Below are positions 60,603-64,000 of a stretch of 64,000 bases of DNA, in pieces; the stretch's first letter is position 1, and each line of letters starts with the position of its first letter. The position numbers were made by a program, and so were the translations under genes. The stretch covers positions 425-64,424 of the forward strand of contig DAPV01000035.1 in the NCBI GenBank assembly GCA_002502625.1, read 5' to 3'. A model generated the notes under the pieces. It ran no database searches. It was given only the letters and a program-made list of their open reading frames with translations, and was not told the DNA's origin. The stretch is from Euryarchaeota archaeon UBA125. GTDB lineage: Archaea > Thermoplasmatota > Poseidoniia > Poseidoniales > Thalassarchaeaceae.

Positions 60603-61529
60603 TCAAATTTCAAGTTCGATATTTAGATTCTGAATTAATTCCTTGTATCTATTTCGAATTGTGACTTCAGTAACTCCTGCAACCTCTGCAACCTCACGTT
60701 GCGTACGTCGTTTACCACACAGGACTGAAGCAATATAGATAATCGATGCTGCAATACCAGTTGGACCTCTTCCTGATGTCAATTCTTTCTCTTGTGCTCT
60801 TTGAATCAACTCATATGCCTTTGATTGGACTTCTGCATCTAGATCTAAACCACTACAGAAACGAGGGATGTACATCTCTGGTGTAGTTGGTGGTATTTTC
60901 ATCTTCAATTCTCGGACCATGAATCGATATGTGCGTCCGATTTCTTTTCTACCAGTTCTACTAGCTGTACTAATTTCATCTAATGTTCTAGGATTTCCAC
61001 ACTGCCTACAAGCAGCATACAAACTGGCTGCTGCTACACCTTCAATGGATCTGCCACGAATTAATCGGGCCTCTACTGCACGTTTGTAATTAACAGCAGC
61101 AGCTTCGCGAATTGACTTTGGAAGATTCAATCGGCTAGCCATTCTATCTAATTCAGCTAACGCCATAGCTAGGTTTCGCTCAGTTGCATTACTAACTCTA
61201 CTTCTCTTTTGCCACTTTCTCATTCTGTAAAATTGGCTACGATAACGACTGCTGATTGTTTTTCCAGAATAATCTTTGTTTTGCCAATCAATATCGGTGG
61301 AAAGTCCCTTATCGTGAAGCATAACTGTCATTGGTGCACCGGTTCTAGCCCTTTGATCTCCTTGTTCTGGACTAAAAACACGCCATTCTGCACCTTGATC
61401 GATTACGTTATCTTCCACAACTAGACCACAAACAGCACAGACAATTTCACCCCTTGTCTCGTCACGATCTAGGTCGCGGCTTCCACATTCTGGGCATTTT
61501 ACGATGTCTTCTACTTGAGGGTCTGACAT
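60603..61529 (-). CDS. tfb: Transcription initiation factor TFB
   Basis: The archaeal TFIIB, which bridges TBP-DNA and RNA polymerase. The zinc ribbon is C12-x2-C15 and C31-x2-C34 (CPECG, CAVCG), with the B-reader/linker [22 protein letters not shown]. Two cyclin repeats follow: [20 protein letters not shown]...[23 protein letters not shown] and [61 protein letters not shown], the last being the BRE-contacting HTH. The start is the ATG at 61529 with GGAG upstream; an upstream extension to 61589 is unlikely. A TATA-like element sits at 61571-61580. Confidence 0.95.
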   Translation of the reverse strand: MSDPQVEDIVKCPECGSRDLDRDETRGEIVCAVCGLVVEDNVIDQGAEWRVFSPEQGDQRARTGAPMTVMLHDKGLSTDIDWQNKDYSGKTISSRYRSQFYRMRKWQKRSRVSNATERNLAMALAELDRMASRLNLPKSIREAAAVNYKRAVEARLIRGRSIEGVAAASLYAACRQCGNPRTLDEISTASRTGRKEIGRTYRFMVRELKMKIPPTTPEMYIPRFCSGLDLDAEVQSKAYELIQRAQEKELTSGRGPTGIAASIIYIASVLCGKRRTQREVAEVAGVTEVTIRNRYKELIQNLNIELEI

Positions 61530-61570
61530 ATTGATTATCTCCAAAGATATTATACACTCGAATAATTCTC

Positions 61571-61580
61571 TCTTATAAAT
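61571..61580 (-). promoter_or_regulatory. TATA box of tfb
   Basis: On the minus strand ATTTATAAGA, with an A-rich purine stretch just upstream (GAAAAAG) that fits a BRE. Transcription would start about 26 bases later near 61550, leaving a 20-base leader that contains GGAG at 61539-61542 before the ATG. Confidence 0.45.
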
Positions 61581-61667
61581 CTTTTTCAAAATAATGACCG
61601 ATTTTTAAGCAACAGATTATTCATTTCTTTGAATTGAATCACGGCCAAGGTCAAATAGAGTCAGTCC

Positions 61668-63686
61668 ATGCTCAGTACGGTGTCGAACATGAGTGGGTCC
61701 TGGCCTCCATCATTTGTGCAATTATCTGATGATGCTCGAGTTTTATTTTTGACTAAAGATCTGGACTTGATCAAAAAACAATTGTATGAAGGTCTTGAAT
61801 TACAAATGGAGGATTTATCGGTCGATGATTTATTGGACGATATCAATACTGATGTTATGACTCCTGCATGGGTTTGTTTTGATCATGACCCTGCAATTAT
61901 TGCTGAAAATGCATATGCTGGTTTAATGCACGATGGTGAAAGAGTCTTTAGAGAAAATGCATTGAAGATGGGTGGTTTTGAAATAATAGTTTCAGGACAT
62001 AGAAAGGGCACGGGATCTAGCAGAGAAACTGCACCTCAATGTGAACGATGGTCGGGTATTAGAATCGTGATTGCTGCATCTTTCGCACCCATCCATGAAA
62101 GAAATAATATCAATCTTGGACAGTTAATGGGAGATCATGAGATGTTAATACGTCTACAGAGAGGAGAACAAATATCCCTTCAAGAATTTACAAACAAATA
62201 CGATCCTGTAACTAGATTGATTTTAGAAAGTGGGGGGATTTTTCCTTTCGCTAAAAAATTAGGGGAAGGCGAAGTGGTTCTTCCCCCTATATCTGAAATC
62301 GAAAAACCAATGACAATGGCTGAAAAAATAATTGCAAGAAAATTAATTGGAACAAATAACAAAAAATGTTTTGTCTCTCCTGGAGATGCTGTTTTAGCAA
62401 CAGTAGATGGGGGATATAGTCATGAATTTACAACTGCACAGGTTCATAATTTCTTAAGTTCAGAATATGGAGAAGATTACACTATTCCCAATCCTCCAAA
62501 ATTTGCTGTTTTCGAAGATCATTTACTCTATGCAACCGGAGTACCGCGTTTTGGGCCATTTGTAGAAAAAATACAAACTCTCCGTGACCTTCAAATGACT
62601 TTCCAACAACATACCGGTGTCAGAGATTATTCAGCAGTAAATGGAATAAGTCCTGGAATTTGTCATCAAGTTGCAAGAGAAGAATTCATTGACGTGGGTG
62701 ATTTTATCCAAGCTACAGATAGTCATACTTGCATGGGGGGGGCTTCGAATGCCCTCACATATGGAGTTGGGGCAACTGAATACGCTAATTTAGTTCACAA
62801 TCAATTTGCATTCGTAAAGGTCCCTGAAAGTATTAGATTCGAACTTGTTGGGAAATTAAATCCTGGTTGTACTGCAAAGGATGTAATTTTGCACATACTT
62901 TGGTACTATGCTAAGCACTCTGATACATTAGATCGATCAATGGAATTTGGTGGATCGGGGCTTGCATCTCTTTCGATGGATGAAAGAGCTACACTCTGTA
63001 ATATGGCAACAGAATGTAGTGCTAAAACCGGAATTTGTGAACCTGATCGATTAACAATTGACTGGTTAATGAGAAGAAGAAATAATCTTACAGATGAAGA
63101 TATTAGAACTGCATTTGTATTGCCTGATGAAAATGCTCACTATGATGGGGGAATACATACAATTGATTTGAATGAAATTCGTCCAATGGTGGCTCATCCT
63201 GGAAACCCAGACGAAGGTGTTCCATCAGACCCAACAAATGGAGCATATATCGACGAAATTGGAGATGTGAAAATCGATATTGCATATGCCGGTTCATGTA
63301 CAGCAGGAAAAGATGATGATTTTGCTTACTATGCAATGGTTACCAAGGCTGCCTTAGATGCTGGTTTACAAGTAGCGGACGGAGTTGATTGTTACATTCA
63401 ATTTGGATCAAAGGCAGTCAAGGATTTGTCTCAAAAAAATGGTTGGACTGATTTATTTGAGGCGGCTGGAGTCAAATTAATTGATCCAGGATGTGGGGCA
63501 TGTATTGGCGCTGGACCGGGTGTCTCTGATAATCCAGACCAAGTTTCAGTTTCTGCAATTAATAGAAACTTTCAGGGTCGTTCAGGTCCTGGAAAATTGT
63601 ACCTAGCAAGTCCATTAACTGTGATGGCTAGTGCTTTTACCGGAAAAATTACTGCTTGGCATCCTAATCTGTTTAGGGGAGCATGA
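61668..63686 (+). CDS. Fused aconitase-family dehydratase (LeuCD-like)
   Basis: An aconitase-superfamily hydro-lyase in which the swivel (small-subunit, LeuD-like) and catalytic (large-subunit, LeuC-like) parts are fused in one 672-residue chain. The swivel-type GHRKGTGSSRETAPQ comes first (near residue 109) and the Fe-S domain second: TDSHTCMGGASNALTYGVGATEY, then AGSCTAGKDDDF and DPGCGACIGAGPG with three cluster cysteines. Isomerisation of isopropylmalate or another hydroxyacid is expected; LeuB-like at 18 kb supports a leucine or related 2-oxoacid elongation pathway. Start: ATG at 61668 or 61689 (MSGSWPP). Confidence 0.85.
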   Translation: MLSTVSNMSGSWPPSFVQLSDDARVLFLTKDLDLIKKQLYEGLELQMEDLSVDDLLDDINTDVMTPAWVCFDHDPAIIAENAYAGLMHDGERVFRENALKMGGFEIIVSGHRKGTGSSRETAPQCERWSGIRIVIAASFAPIHERNNINLGQLMGDHEMLIRLQRGEQISLQEFTNKYDPVTRLILESGGIFPFAKKLGEGEVVLPPISEIEKPMTMAEKIIARKLIGTNNKKCFVSPGDAVLATVDGGYSHEFTTAQVHNFLSSEYGEDYTIPNPPKFAVFEDHLLYATGVPRFGPFVEKIQTLRDLQMTFQQHTGVRDYSAVNGISPGICHQVAREEFIDVGDFIQATDSHTCMGGASNALTYGVGATEYANLVHNQFAFVKVPESIRFELVGKLNPGCTAKDVILHILWYYAKHSDTLDRSMEFGGSGLASLSMDERATLCNMATECSAKTGICEPDRLTIDWLMRRRNNLTDEDIRTAFVLPDENAHYDGGIHTIDLNEIRPMVAHPGNPDEGVPSDPTNGAYIDEIGDVKIDIAYAGSCTAGKDDDFAYYAMVTKAALDAGLQVADGVDCYIQFGSKAVKDLSQKNGWTDLFEAAGVKLIDPGCGACIGAGPGVSDNPDQVSVSAINRNFQGRSGPGKLYLASPLTVMASAFTGKITAWHPNLFRGA

Positions 63687-63713
63687 GGTGAAAATTTGGC
63701 TCGAAGGGAGCCC

Positions 63714-64000
63714 ATGGCATTATTGTGGGAAAGAACACATAGTGTGTTATCTTCATGTATAGAAGAGGGAGTGAAATTTGCTCCGCTTCCTTCACCGCCA
63801 TACCTATTCGAAGAGATGCCTGTTGTTCAACCGAAACCGGATATTATTTGTCAACAAGTAATCGGTTTGAGTTCAGTAGATAAGGCTGGATTCAGACGAA
63901 TTATCGAAAATTATCTAAATTCAAATCTACCTGATTATGTTAAACGTTCAATTGATGAAGAGCGAGCATTGGACCAGTATATTTACGATTCAATTGATAT
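63714..64000 (+). CDS. Unknown protein, partial at the right edge
   Basis: An open frame running off the window. It begins with an ATG (MALLWERTHSVLSSC) after a GGGAG, 27 bases past the dehydratase stop, and is open for the 95 residues visible; an in-frame TTG at 63696 is an alternative start. A Pro-rich segment (FAPLPSPPYLFEEMPVVQPKP) is followed by a helical part (VDKAGFRRIIENYLNSNLP). No family could be recognised from this fragment. Cotranscription with the dehydratase is likely. Confidence 0.6.
   Translation, partial: MALLWERTHSVLSSCIEEGVKFAPLPSPPYLFEEMPVVQPKPDIICQQVIGLSSVDKAGFRRIIENYLNSNLPDYVKRSIDEERALDQYIYDSID

Noticed and set aside
1..64000. Insertion sequences, prophage, integrase or attachment sites
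   Set aside because: No transposase, integrase or terminal inverted repeats were found; the tRNA-Cys gene has no adjacent integrase or obvious duplicated 3' end.

Overview
The window looks like a chromosome segment of a planktonic euryarchaeon, most likely Marine Group II or a close relative (Candidatus Poseidoniia, Thermoplasmatota). This assignment is inferred from content. The DNA is AT-rich and very densely coding. It carries archaeal replication genes (PolD large subunit, PriL, archaeal DnaG), an archaeal TFB, a group II chaperonin, an AbrB-PhoU regulator, archaeal cofactor enzymes (MptE-type pterin kinase, phosphopantothenate synthetase), a KEOPS Pcc1 subunit, and a large surface protein with thrombospondin type 3 repeats. 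I see no phage, transposon, CRISPR array or rRNA. One tRNA gene (Cys, GCA) is present.

Layout. 1-3.7 kb: edge lipoprotein, AbrB-PhoU regulator, asparaginase-like Ntn hydrolase, cyclophilin, pyrE. 3.8-11.8 kb: PolD large subunit, a membrane protein with mptE, priL, and a DUF373 membrane protein. 11.8-19.7 kb: zinc-ribbon protein, GST-like protein, membrane protein, hflX-mutY, pcc1, nadC, phosphopantothenate synthetase, leuB. 19.8-26.9 kb: coiled-coil and membrane proteins, a sugar nucleotidyltransferase with a short UDP-sugar dehydrogenase, two tandem TerB-like proteins, a THEP1-type NTPase, tRNA-Cys, a LURP-one-like protein. 27-30.9 kb: enolase, aminotransferase, gcvH, RNase HI. 30.9-34.8 kb: a same-strand set of E1-like protein, JAMM-like protein, small acidic protein, CYTH protein, TFB-like protein and ThiS/ubiquitin-like protein. 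34.9-42.5 kb: methyltransferase, redoxin, TPR protein, a coiled-coil protein with a WW domain, dnaG. 42.5-49.4 kb: a third TerB-like protein, MobA-like protein, purN, DUF454 protein, purH, a divergent thermosome. 49.4-60.5 kb: a 1505-residue surface protein, PilT-KH ATPase, BASS and EamA transporters, SCO1, two acetyltransferases, a YbjN-like protein. 60.6-64 kb: TFB, a fused aconitase-family dehydratase, and a partial gene.

The best candidate for an undescribed system is 30.9-34.8 kb. An E1/ThiF-like adenylating enzyme with a C-terminal Myb-like helical domain is followed without a gap by a JAMM/AMSH-like metalloprotease-like protein whose metal motif is one residue short. A 79-residue protein overlaps that gene by 4 bases. 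Downstream come a CYTH phosphatase, a TFB-like protein with its own zinc ribbon, and a 72-residue beta-grasp protein with a perfect Shine-Dalgarno sequence and a terminus reading VAGRV instead of the usual GG. Together these suggest a ubiquitin-like or sulfur-carrier conjugation and deconjugation module, possibly tied to transcription. This is inference.

Other notable points are a textbook WW domain in an archaeal coiled-coil protein and a WW-like tail on the surface protein. A compact GC-rich structured element lies upstream of dnaG. The MobA-like gene has no usable start codon for its conserved N-terminus. Convergent genes are almost all packed with 0-7 bases between them, or overlap.
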